Position numbers and translations under genes: made by a program. From NCBI GenBank assembly GCA_017590115.1, contig JAGGNK010013003.1:3651625-3715624 (forward strand): DNA of 64,000 bases. Direction: 5' to 3'. The stretch comes from Montifringilla adamsi. Its lineage: Eukaryota > Chordata > Aves > Passeriformes > Passeridae. Of this stretch, positions 13,101-24,700 are shown one piece after another (positions within the stretch are counted from its first letter, which is position 1; every line of letters starts with the position of its first letter). Below the pieces are notes generated by a model, which was not told the origin of the DNA, did no database searches, and saw only the letters and a program-made list of their open reading frames with translations.

Positions 13101-16100
13101 TAAAACACAGTGGACAAACCTCACCTCACTATCTCTGTCCACTCTCAGGGGTTTTTTTTCCCTCTTCCTTATATTCCTTTGGATGTTCTCTACACATGCT
13201 ATAGTCACTCCTTCTTTCTCACAAGTTTAGTAGAGGGGACTTTTACTCCATCTACTCGGAAACAGAATCTATTATGTTCCTAAGTCAAATACATCCCAGA
13301 GGAATTGTAACTCTTTGTGGCACATAAAACACACTGTGTGAAGTCCCAAATATGAGAAAGATTGCTTCAAGGAAATAGTACCACAGCACAGACGGGGGTA
13401 AGCCACAGCAGAAGATATCTGGACATAGAGTTGACCTTTATAGGGACATTGTGCCTGCCCTGTTTGATGCTAATGCCTCTCCCATGCAACATTTCTCTCC
13501 CCTACCTCTCCATCTTCAATGTTTCCCCTTTGTTTGAGGCTCCCTGCCATCAGGCTTCCAATACTGTGCATTTCTTCCCAAATACTGGTTATTTTTGAAG
13601 CTGCTGATGTGACACAGCTCTAAACTTTTTCCTTTTGGGGTGGGGGTTAATCATTGAAATTCAAATCTTTGCTATTAAAATCCATCAGACAACAAATGAA
13701 TCAAGGTAATGAGACAAGACTGTCACTTTGTGGGAAATCAATGTCATGGTGTTTTAGAAGCAAATTCCACTTTACAGTCATATTAAAAGAATGAATCTAT
13801 TTATGCCTCTCATTTCAGTGTTGATTTTGAGACATGCACCATCAAACACCAGCTATGCAGCTTGTGCAGAATATGAATACAAGCACACATCTTATGTTTG
13901 GAAGTGATGGTGCTAGACTGCACTTTCCAAGACTTTTGGATGAAGACTTCCTATTTTTTGGTAGCTTGCCAGTCACATTCAAAGTTTTCAGTAGAAATAA
14001 ATGGTCAGTGTTAACCGTGGTTACACAGGTCAGTATTGTTTTCTTGTCCCACACCTACAGCAAGATGCTGAATCCCTGCTGGAAGAGCCTGTTCTGCAGA
14101 ATCCTGCAGTTCTTGTAAGAAATCCCCCAGGAAAGCCATTATGATACCCCAAAAACAGAGTCCTGGTGAGGAACAGCATTTTCTAAAGCTCATTCTAGGA
14201 ACTATCCTGTGAGCAGAAGTGTGATCCCCCGGGCTAGAAGACCCAAGGGGTTTTTCCTCACCAGCCTCTTTGCCAGGTTTCCAGCTCCTGGGTGCCTTCA
14301 CACAGCAAAGCCCATATCTTAAAGATACAGATGCTCACAGAACACAGAACAACACAAACAAAGAGCAAAGAACAGTGCCTTTACTGGCCCCCACACCACC
14401 AGCAGCACTCACATGAACACAATCAGCAGCCCCACCTAATTGCAGTCTACCTTGGTAGCACAGAGTTCCTTCCTCCTCTGCTACAGAGGCAAGCACAAAT
14501 ACCCTTTAGAAGTCCAGAACAGAGGGGCAGGTCTTCTTTTGGGTTTGTTGTTGTTCCTGTAGTTGCTTTGCTTGTTTTGTTTTTCCAAGCCAAATATTCA
14601 ATAGGAGATCTCCTTTGTCTCAGGGTTTGGTTTTTGCAAGTCGCCTTTGAAATGAAGACTTTAGAGGTGGGTGTCTGCTCTCTACCCACCTGGAAACCTG
14701 CAGCCAGGCCCATTAGATGGGCTGCAAAAAACCCACAAAAGCTGTGGTAATTGTTAGCCATGAGGAGTCCTGTTATGGGGTCTAACAGCTTGGGTCAGGA
14801 ATGGCAGCAGCACCAAGCTTAAGGCTGCCCATTCCCTGCAGGAATACAATGAGGGAATCTGGGCCTCCAGTCTCTCACAGACAAAATTCTTGGAGCTTCC
14901 TGCTAAAGAAGCTTTGCTTTAGCAGCTTTTGGAAAAGATTTGTTGGTTGTGGACTACAGCCATCAGCCCAAAGATGATAAAACATTCAGAAGGACTGGAG
15001 GGCAGTTCTTTCTTGTGCAACACCAGCTGATTGATTTAGTATAAACACTGAGAAATACAGCTACCCCTCTGCAGTGAGATTTTGGACCCATGCTTTGAAT
15101 TAATCTCTTTGGAGAACGTGCAGAATCGTTTTAAAAACAAACCCAAACACCAAGGCAAGAGTTCAGTATCACTGCAGGAAAACCTCAAGGAAACTTTTTC
15201 CCTGGGAATACCTCCTGAGTGCTCTCTGCTTAGGCACAGAAAGCAGGTAAACACACGTCATCAAAGTGGGTGTGTGCCTTAGGATTGAACTCCAGGTGGA
15301 GTCCTGATCCTGTAAATTGTATCATACAAGGAGACTGCTATCCCTGCCCAGAGCCCATTGCAGGATCAGGGGCTCTTTGCCCAACAAGATGAGATTTCAG
15401 GGAGCAGACCCAGAGCTGTGGTGACTGTCTGTGTCACAGTTTGAGGACCCAGAGACAGAACAACCAGAGACAGAACAACCTCTCTGTTCCAGCAAATTGC
15501 TGTCAATGCCAACAGTCTGAGGTCCAGCCCAACCACATGAACCTTCTTAACTCTAAATGACTCTAAATTACACTGGTTATGTTCCTAGCAAACATTCACA
15601 GGCTTCACACATCCTTCGCGAGGATGCTTTGCCCTGCAGATGAGTTTAAATCAGCTTGCATGGCCAGTGGGTCACATGAAACACTGCTGTCCCAGGGGCT
15701 TTCCCTGCTGTCAGCCCCCTGGCTAAAGTGGGAGCCTCTTGGGGCCAGCTGCTGATGGTTTGGCACACAGCCATCTCCTCACCCCACAGCTCGCTGCAGG
15801 CACAGCGTGATCTCCCCTTTCCCGCACACTCAGAATTGAAACCCCGGGGCAGGCAAGTCCCCAGAAATGTGGGTAAAGCCCCACACGGGCTCATGCCAGC
15901 AGAGCACCATTCCTGTCGGGGGAGCAGAGCAGGCCTGGAGCCGCTGTGTGAAGCAGTGTCCCCGTGCTGGCTCTGCCCGTGTGGCACCTCGCGGCGCTGT
16001 CGCTGTGCCCGCTGTCGTCGGGAGCTGTGAGTTTGTCACCTGCCTGCCGGGGTACCTGTTGATTCCCCGACTTCTGGGACTCAGGCTGAGCCCTCCCAGG

Positions 16101-16150
16101 GGGTTCCCCTGTCGGGGAAGACCCTCCTGGAGCAGTCCTGTGTCAGGAAA
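10126..16150. other. Intergenic DNA with minor tandem repeats
   Basis: No gene recognised. It includes a roughly three-copy minisatellite (unit about 15-17 bp, TACAAGTTAGACTGA) at 12,102-12,149 and a two-copy 15-bp direct repeat (AGAGACAGAACAACC) near 15,451-15,481. A GC-richer stretch at 15,750-16,030 shows overlapping frames on both strands typical of non-coding GC-rich DNA. Confidence 0.5.
12102..12149. repeat. Short minisatellite, about 3 copies of 15-17 bp
   Basis: Three successive near-identical units containing ACAAGTTAGACTGA, visible directly in the sequence. Confidence 0.9.
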
Positions 16151-16154
16151 GAGA

Positions 16155-16695
16155 GACACACTGGATTTTTTCAGTCTTCAGGTTCTGGTTTATTATTAAC
16201 TTATCTAGAGTTTTGCACGCTGTCCACACCAGGCTCAGTGCACTGGAAAAGCACCGCAAAAATGGCTAACAGTCTCTTGTTACAAGGTCTTTTAAAGCTG
16301 AACTCTCCAACTAAGAACTGACACCTAGATTATTTCCCCTTTTAACCCAATAACTGATCCCTGGAAGCCCACAATGCGGATTTTTCCACCCAATTACAAA
16401 ATGCCACCCAAACCCATGAAGAAGAAGGAAGAAGAATCATGAAGAAGAAACCCAGGACAACGCCCTGTACCCTCCATCTTGCTTCCATCCACAACATACT
16501 AAAAATCACAAAACCTAAATTTCTCACCAAGTGATACACCTACACTACTCTCTATAATCTATTTCACACTTTTGTGGATTCTAGTCTATCCTGAAGTCTA
16601 GGAAACTTTCTCCATGGATGAGAGTCAAGGTCAGTGCTCCCCTGGGGGTCAGGACACCCCAGAGCAGACAGAGAAATATTCCCAGTGCCCTGTTT
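16155..16695 (-). mobile_element. ERV LTR, passerine type, probably minus orientation
   Basis: Diagnostic stretches recalled from songbird LTR copies include CTAACAGTCTCTTGTTACAAGGTCTTTTAAAGCTGAACTC, TTTTAACCCAATAACTGATCCC, TTACAAAATGCCACCCAAACCC, ATGAAGAAGAAGGAAGAAGAATC, and CACTACTCTCTATAATCTATTTCACAC followed by GGGGTCAGGACACCCCAGAG. Preservation appears high, which suggests a relatively young insertion. No internal retroviral genes are seen beside it. Family and exact ends were not determined. Confidence 0.65.
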
Positions 16696-16699
16696 TCCA

Positions 16700-18675
16700 C
16701 GCCTGCCCACGCAGAACCGCTGATGGCAGCAATTCCTGCTTTCCTGATGCTGCTGTTCCCGCAGCCGCTTGCAGCCCAGTGCTTTGGCCGAGCAGTGCTC
16801 CTTTCCTCGCTTCCCAAACAGAGCAGCACCTGCTGAGGAACCCCCAGGAGTCTCCCTAAATTTGATTTGTGGACAGCAGGGACCCACAGCTGCTTGCTGA
16901 GCTGAAGGTCTGCATCCATCTCCCTCACAGGCTACTCTGCAGAGTCTCCATGCTCCGCTCTGCTCTGGAAAACTCCTGTCCATCCTCTTCCATACTCCTC
17001 TGAGGTGTGGTCTGCATGCAGCCCAGCACATGTTTTACCTCAGAAATGTTTGAATTAATTGCTCTGTGTCACTCACACCTCACCAGCCTGACTTCCAAAT
17101 TCAAAGTGAAAGCTGGAGATGCTTAAGACATGAGTCAGGAGGCTGTTTTCCTCTTCCGTGCTCTTTCCAGGGAGAGAAAGGCAGGCACCTTTCACGAACA
17201 AGCCACAGGGAAGGTATGACTAAAGAGGAACCTCTGCTCTCCCTTCAATCAGGCTGCTCAGGGCAAGGCTTTACAAATCAGCACCAGAACAAGTCTGGGT
17301 TTAGTATTTTAGCACCAGGAACATCCCTGGGCTTGTGGCCCCATTCTGATCCAGGAAATAAGTGTCTTTTCAGGCCTACTGTACTAATGAGATAGAGTTG
17401 TCTAAGAGGCACCATTATACCCATTTCCTCAGCCAGTGGAAACGGCACTTTGCCCTTGTTATAAAGCTCATTTATGGCCCAAACAAGCTGGAAGAGAATT
17501 TGAACTCTCCTCCCATTGATTAAGCACTACTCTTGAAAAGCTGGGTTCACTGTTTATGGGCAGCATAGGACTTAAACAGGACCTGCTTGCATTCCACACT
17601 TCCTGGCTTCCTGAACCCTACAGGAATCTTTCTTGTCTGCAGCAGACAGCATGCACAGAACACGGTGCATGGACAGGCTCACACAGGTAGTGCTGTCCCA
17701 TGGTTTGGCACGGGGCAAGTGACAGTCCCAGGCAGCCCAACACGTGGGACTTGCAAGATCCTGTGTGTCCCTGCACAGGAACCTCTGCAGGGCAACAGAG
17801 GGATGGGATTACATGATTTACAAATAAACACCTCTCTGAATTTCAGTGACCCCAATATGTACCTAACCACCGGCATTTTAATGGGCGCTGTATAATTAGT
17901 GAGTAAAAATAACTTTAGGTCTATTACCGTGAAAATGAGAAGGGACTTTACTGTCTGGTGATTAAAATCTTATCCCTTTTGATAGCATACAGAATCAAGA
18001 AACAGGCATTTTTGCTTAGGGTATAGAACCAAATTGCACAAGCAGTAACTGTGCTTTATCTCTTGGTAATGCACAATAAAAGATTCAGATCTAACTTATA
18101 AAAAGGCAGCAGTAATCAAAAGCCAGCACAGACTCTTATCAAACATTTCAAACATGTTAATATTTATTGACCTTTTTTTTTGTGTCTCTCCTTTTTTTTT
18201 TTTTTTTGAGATGTGTTATTTATTTTAATAGTCTGATAGTAAAATGGAGATGAAAATGTAGACAAAAATTATCCAGAGTTTCTCTTGAAGTTTGCTCAAT
18301 ATGACTGCCAAAAAGATCTGTGTGTACCATGTGCATACGGGTCAGAGTGAGTTTTGCAGGTTCATTGTTCCCAGTGTGGATCAATCAAAATATGAAAAAG
18401 AAAACTGCAAAAGAGAAGGTAAAATTACAACAAGAGTGTTCCCAGAGCTGTGCTCATTTTGAACCAGGAAACCACACCAGTAATATCCCATTCCAAAGGC
18501 CCCAGCACTGTGCAACAACTCCTGCAGCGCTGGATGAGAAGGGGAAGGTCTGGCTGGGTGGGACCCACTGTTCATCAACAAGGCTGGAACAGCCCCTGCT
18601 CTTGGCCTTCCAGGATCCAAGTGTCGTTCCATCTGTGCTCCTCAAGGCATGGAGTGCTGACGTTCTGAGACCACC
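16700..18675. other. Intergenic DNA, no gene seen
   Basis: No gene recognised. The AT-rich block at about 17,880-18,160 has few stray repeats and looks like the kind of sequence that is often conserved non-coding. That is only an impression. A T-rich run lies at 18,192-18,208. Confidence 0.4.
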
Positions 18676-18679
18676 AACA

Positions 18680-19165
18680 CAACAAGGACATGAAACTGTT
18701 GGAGGAGGCCAAGGTGCCCCGAGGACTGGAACACCTCTCCTGTGAAGACCGACTGAGAGGGCTGGCGTTGTTCAGCCTGGAGAGGAGAAGGCTCCAGGAA
18801 GATCTTCTAGCAGCCTTGCAGTACTGAGAGGGCCTGCAAGAGATCTGAAGGACTTTTGACAAGGGGCATGTAGTGACAAGACCAGGCGGAACAGCTTTAA
18901 ATGGGAAGAAAGTAAGTTTATCTAAACCTACCTACCTTTGTTGGGAAGAAATACTTTCCAGGGAGGATGGTGAGACACTGGCACAGGTTGCCCAGAGCAG
19001 CTGGGATGTCCCATCCCTGGAAGTGTTAAGGCCAGGCTGGATGGGGCTTTAAGCAGCCTGGACTAGTGGAATGTGTCCCTGCCCATGCTAGAGGAGTTAG
19101 AGCTAGTTGATCTTTAATGTCCCTTCAGACCCAAACCATTCTATGATTCCATGATAACAACATTT
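18680..19165 (+). mobile_element. CR1 LINE 3' fragment, about 0.48 kb
   Basis: Typical CR1 3' sequence is read in order: GGAACACCTCTCCTGTGAAGACCGACTGAGAGGGCTGG, TTGTTCAGCCTGGAGAGGAGAAGGCTCCAG, GACACTGGCACAGGTTGCCCAGAG, CCATCCCTGGAAGTGTTAAGGCCAGGCTGGATGGGGCTTT and the terminal ACCATTCTATGATTCCATGAT. It is 5' truncated, as most CR1 copies are, and carries several small indels. Confidence 0.9.
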
Positions 19166-19169
19166 CTGT

Positions 19170-21475
19170 GAAACCACCTAATTTAAACCTTCTCAAATGC
19201 AATTTTACTTTTATTAAGCAAAGCTTTGCACACTGATGGAAAGAGTCCAGAACTTGCATTCATAAAGTTAAGTTATTGCTACCAATAAAAATAAATAGAT
19301 GGCAATTACTGAGGAATTACATTTAGAGCAAAAACTACTGAATTTATTACCCCTCTGAATATGTGCAGCATAATGTGCAGCAAAACAGAAGTTTGAGGAG
19401 AAGGAGTGGGCAAAGAAACTTCTCTTTCTCTTTAATGATGAAGCCAAGCTCACACAATATCTGAAATCTGGAGCTGTATGTGAAGAGGGCCTCTAGGTGC
19501 AGCACTCATGTGCAGATAACAGCAAGTGGTTCAGTGAGGGGTGTAATGCAAAAAGAGCAGAGACAGCTCTGCATTAAATGAGAACCCTAGGCTGAGAAAA
19601 ATCCTATTAGAGAGATGCCTTCTCTTAAACTTTATCCTCTACAACCAACAGGTTTTAGTCAAAACCCACTGATGTTCTTCCCACTGATGCACCCAAGCTC
19701 TGGCCACCAAGCCTCATGGCAGGTCAGAGCCCTTTGCTTTTTGTGGAATGTAATTCATGTGGAACTCACTTGAAAAGTGGACAAGGTTATCAAGCCCAGA
19801 AGTACTTCCAAGGGTGTGTATGTGCCTGCACTTCAGGAGGAAAAAATCAAGTTCCTGGTGTAAAAGCATGACTGCAGCTTTTATCAGCTTTTCTGCCTGT
19901 GGGCACTGTGCTGTAATGGGAATGAGAAGCAAGCAGAGGATGCTCCCACACAGTACAGCCCAGACCATTCTCAGATTAATAATGACAGATTCCAACACAC
20001 ATTCTTCTAATACAATATTGCTAAAATAGAAACTTTTTTTTTTTAAGAGCATTTAAAAGCTGGGAAATTTTAAATGATAGTTCCCACAAGTTACTTCTGA
20101 CTGTACTCTCAGTAAACCACATCCAACTGCTGTGGAAATATGAGGTACATTTTTCTCTAAAGTCATAATAGTTTCCTGGTTAGGAAGTGGCAGTGCAATA
20201 GCTTACAAAAGATGTTCTGAAACAGCTTCCAGATGATGTCCTTGGAAAATGAAGAACTGTCCAAAACCAAATTGACACAGATTATCTTACATATGCTGTC
20301 TCAAGAGTAGAGACCCAACTCACCCAGGGATTCAGCTCTGGGGTGGACTGGTGTGCAGGACTTTGGTTTATTTGTGAAATGCCTGGTTTCAGCTTAACTT
20401 CCTCACTTCCTTAGTGCTGTTCATCCTTTCTCTTCCAGACTTATTCAACCAGAGGTGGGCTCTGTCATAGAAGCATCACTGAGGAGGCGCAGCACTTGCC
20501 ACACACAGACTGATTGCTTGGTCCCCTTGTATCTAATGTCCCTGCATGAAGTCCCAGAATTCTCTTGCCATTGTGCTGGCAGGCTGTTAAAGACATCTCC
20601 CTTTAATTTAAAGACTCACATTGATGGAGAACTCAGTCCCTTGGCAATCAGGCTGATTGCTCTCTCTCTTGAAAATCTACATTATATTTCTACATTGATT
20701 CTCACTGACTTCAATTTCCAGTCACTGGGTATTACATCCTTTCCTATTAAGAAGCCCTCTAACACCTCTTCTCCCTGGGCAGTCATTTCATCAGGTTCTT
20801 TGTGACACACCAAATAGGCTGACAGCCTTATTTAGGCACCACAATACAGCTGGTCCCAGCCCTGACCCTGCTTCTCCTGCTCTGCAGTTCTTTAATTCCA
20901 GGATAATATATGGCTCCTATTTGTCCAAGACTAGAGCAAAGGGACATCACCACTGTTGCAATAGGGACAGAGTGGGATGGCCAGGAAGTTCCCCATGAGC
21001 CTTCTTGTGAAGATTCCAGGCTTTTCAGGATTTTTTGTTTGTTTGTTTGGGCTGGGTTCTTTTAAGAGGGAGAGAGACTCAAGTGTTTTGTGAACACAGA
21101 TCTATTTAGCTGATACAGGGGCAGGTGAGAACTGATTTTCGTGAGGGCAACCTGTGAGTGCTGCTGTAGGTGCTTGTGTAGTCCAGAACAATCCTCAGGG
21201 GAGACATACACTCCTCATCTTGCCACAGACAGAATGTGAAGAGTGCATTTGGGATCATCACTATTACTCTTCTGACCACAACGCTACCGATATCCTGGGA
21301 CATTTTTCTGATGTTGTGTACGAAGCCAAAGTCTTGAAGAAAGGTATCCTTCAGGAACTGTGGATCCCTGGAACTGAAAAGGGAAGACAGCTTCTTCATG
21401 TACCTAATGGAAAGCCTATATTTGGCTCAGGCTGCCTAATACCAGCCTAACCTTGTCTCCCCAAAAGTGCCCCAA
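19170..21475. other. Intergenic DNA, no gene seen
   Basis: No gene, RNA gene or repeat family recognised. A frame at 21,154-21,450 (plus, about 98 codons) reads cleanly and lies next to an LTR fragment, but I could not assign it to any protein family. Confidence 0.45.
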
Positions 21476-21479
21476 GACA

Positions 21480-21735
21480 TCTCTGTTTGTTCCTGAACTC
21501 AACAGCTTGAAGCTCTGTTCACAAGACTCCCCATCATGCTGTGCTGACTTGGGGTCTGGGGCCAGGGTCATTATTATCTTTTTAGCCTTCTGTAAGTATC
21601 CTTTCTGTATTCTTTACTATAGTTTAGTGTAGTATTCTTTAATATAATATAGTATCATAAAATAATAAATTAGCCTTCTGAGAACGTGGAGTCAGAGGCA
21701 TCATTCCTTCCTGCCACGAGGGTCCCTGCAAATAC
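21480..21735 (+). mobile_element. ERV LTR 3' part
   Basis: The sequence TTTTAGCCTTCTGTAAGTATCCTTTCTGTATTCTTTACTATAGTTTAGTGTAGTATTC, followed by AAAATAATAAATTAGCCTTCTGAGAACGTGGAGTCAGA, resembles the U3/R end of a common songbird LTR and carries a polyadenylation signal. It is related in layout to the solo LTR at 5,265-5,640. The left end is uncertain and the element looks truncated. Confidence 0.6.
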
Positions 21736-24700
21736 AATAATTTACCATTTGACACTAATTCTATCTAAAGAAAGTGCTAGGATGAAAACTGCATTTATGG
21801 CAACGGGAGTTCAAGTTCAGCTCAGCTCCAAGTGCTTTTCTGAAAGATACAGTTCCCATTCCACACCTGGGAGGCCAGGGGAAGAAAATTAGTTCCTTTG
21901 CTTCTGAATGGATCCAAAAAATGTCTCACCTTCTGTGCCAGTCTCTGACTGCTCCAAGGTCCTGTCCAAGGTCTCCTGGCTACTTTTATCAGCTTCAAGA
22001 GGAATGCACAGGACACACAAGGCTGCAGTTCCGCTCTCCTCTGGCTCATTATTGTGCTCATGTGATGATGCTGGGCTGCCTAGCAAGAAAGAGGAGAAGA
22101 GCAACCTCCTTGAGTGTCCAGGGAATTTTCCTCACACCTCATTAGTGTCCATTTTAAATTTTCCCAGTTCTTTCCATCTCACATAGAAAATCTGCAGGGC
22201 CTCACTTCACCCCATTGCATTACTCATGCTGGTGATGGGTCTCTCCTGGCAGCTTGTGACAAAGCAATTCTATTCTGTGGGGGAAAGCTCTTTCTGACTG
22301 AGAGAGCTGCTCACTGATCTCTGCTCAAACTCTGACATCCCATTGTCTCAGAGAGGTCAGCAGTCTGAAGAAACAGAAATAAATGGGAAAACCTGATCAC
22401 TGCAGCTGCTTGGGAGGTAGGAGAGGGTCAGCTTCAAGGAAGTCTGTTCTCCTCCTGCATCTCTGCTCCCACTGCCAGAGAGAACTTCTTATTTTTCAGC
22501 TTTCACCCTCAGGCACAGCCCAGAAAAGCCCATTTGAAGGACTGCAGGGCAGCACCACTGACACACAGCTTCCCACTCCACCAGTCTTACACAGAAGATA
22601 CATCTTTGAGCCAGAGCAAGAAGCCTGGTCATGGGCCCAGGGGGAAGTGATGGAGCTTGGCTGCACCTAGGGCACACACTGCAAAATGAGGAACTACTAA
22701 ATGTGCTGGAAAACCAAGACAGCCCCAGAGGGAGATCAAAGTTAACACACAGCTTGACCCTTTTCCATACCCTGCACACAGCATGTGTTAGAACAGCTCC
22801 CCTGATGCACGGCAGCACAATCCAAAGCACTCTCACTTGCTCTGGCTGTGTACTGCTCGTGGAAAACACAAAAAAAAAATTAATCTAAGGTACCTGAAAG
22901 AGCTCATTTCACAGCAATATATTTTGACATTGCAACAAAACATCTACAGAAAATTCCCAAGCAGTGTCTCTAGCATGGCTAAATTCATTCTGCTAGTATA
23001 CAACAGCCAGCTGCACTTGCTCATTCCAAGAGAAGTGCAGAAATCTCACAGGACCTCGAGACAAGGTGAAAAGACATCCAATTGTTCTCTGACCACCACT
23101 GCACAGCTCACAGAGTGCTCTGAAGCAGGGAGGCTTAGTGGCATTTCTGGATCCTTTTATACAACTTAAGTACAGCTATTCCATCCTTGTTAACTACCTG
23201 GATTTCTTCAGAGGCACTGACAAAGCCGGGGCTGTTCATAGCTGCTCTCTCAGGTGGAGCTGGTTTTGAGAATCCCTTTTGTCTGCAGACAAGGGCTTTG
23301 AAGCTTTCACTTCGTGCCTGTGATCAAAAACCTCCTTAGCCTTTCAGCAGGAGCAGAAGGACAGGGATTCCAATTGCTGAGAAGCAGCAATTTTGCAGTC
23401 AGGGAAAAATCATTAAGCCCTGATTGATTCTTCATTTTTTTGCTATAGAACCACATTTTTTCAGCAATGGATTTCAGCAGGCAGCAATTGTGTGGCTGTT
23501 CAGCCTCTGCCCAAACCACAGGGAGAAGCAGAATGGCTGGGAATGGAGGGGGGATTTCATTTGCTGCCCTCAGCCTGGGCACCACGTGTGCCTTAAGTAG
23601 TGACAGCAAGCACACAGTTCTGCTTGGTTTAAATTTTATTTAGGACCTGATTTTCTGCTCTTTACAGGACACCATTCTCCAGCACCATCCTCAAAGCCCA
23701 GGGAGCATTTTGTACACGCTGGTGTTGCCACCTGTGTGTGAGAGCACATCTCAGCCCTCCTTTGGATCTGCTGGTGGTTGCTCCTCGTGGATTGAAGAAC
23801 CAGGGAAGAGCTGGCAGTGCTGTTGAGAGGGAGCACAGCACAGCAGAAGCAGACTGGGGCTGTCAGATCCAAGTCTCACCAGCGCTGAGTAGCTGGGAAC
23901 CTGCCAGGCACAGGAGCTCCTCTGAGTTGTGGGAGGGATTTTCAATCACAGCTAGAGAGCACAGGTTTTTCTCCCCTCACACTGGGAGACCTGCAGCACA
24001 CACTGCATTGCAGACACAGGCCTGCATTGCTGTGCCGGTGCCTCACTGTGTCTTGCACTTGCTTTTTCATGGCTCATGCGAGGACTGATCCTGAATACCC
24101 AAAACCCAGCGTTCATCTGATCCTTGACAGCTGCCATCCCGAGGCAGCCTCTCACTGCCACCCCTACTTTGGCCACCTGGATGGCTTTTTAGCAGCTCTA
24201 ACCCCTGCAGCTCCCCTAAGGGTCCCCTTCCAATGTGATAAGACCCATTTAACTAGGCTGGTTCCTAAAAAGTACCCCAGCCAGCCAGCTGACTGAGCCA
24301 ATGCTTCCAGGCATTTGGGCTCTTCAGTTGGAGAGGGAAGGGATGGGAGGTTTGTTCATGTCAAAATTAATCAAACAGCCACAAGGTAAAACATGGAGGG
24401 GTCTTCACATATATCACAGCCCCCTGCAGTGCAATCCATAGGCCATCTCTCACAGCAGCTGACAGTGCTGCTGGCAGATAAACTAAATAATGGCACTGTT
24501 GTGTCCCCTACCCCTGCCTCAGCCAAGTTATTTCTTCTTCACATCTCTCCTCTAGAAATGTATGGTAACCAGATTATCCTCAAGCCTCCCAGACTGCTTT
24601 AATATTGGACAGAAATTCAGAAGTTATTGCAGGTAGGAAAACAAAAAAAGCAGATGCAACTGCATGAGCCTCAATCCCCTTGAAAATCCCAGTTCTTTAT

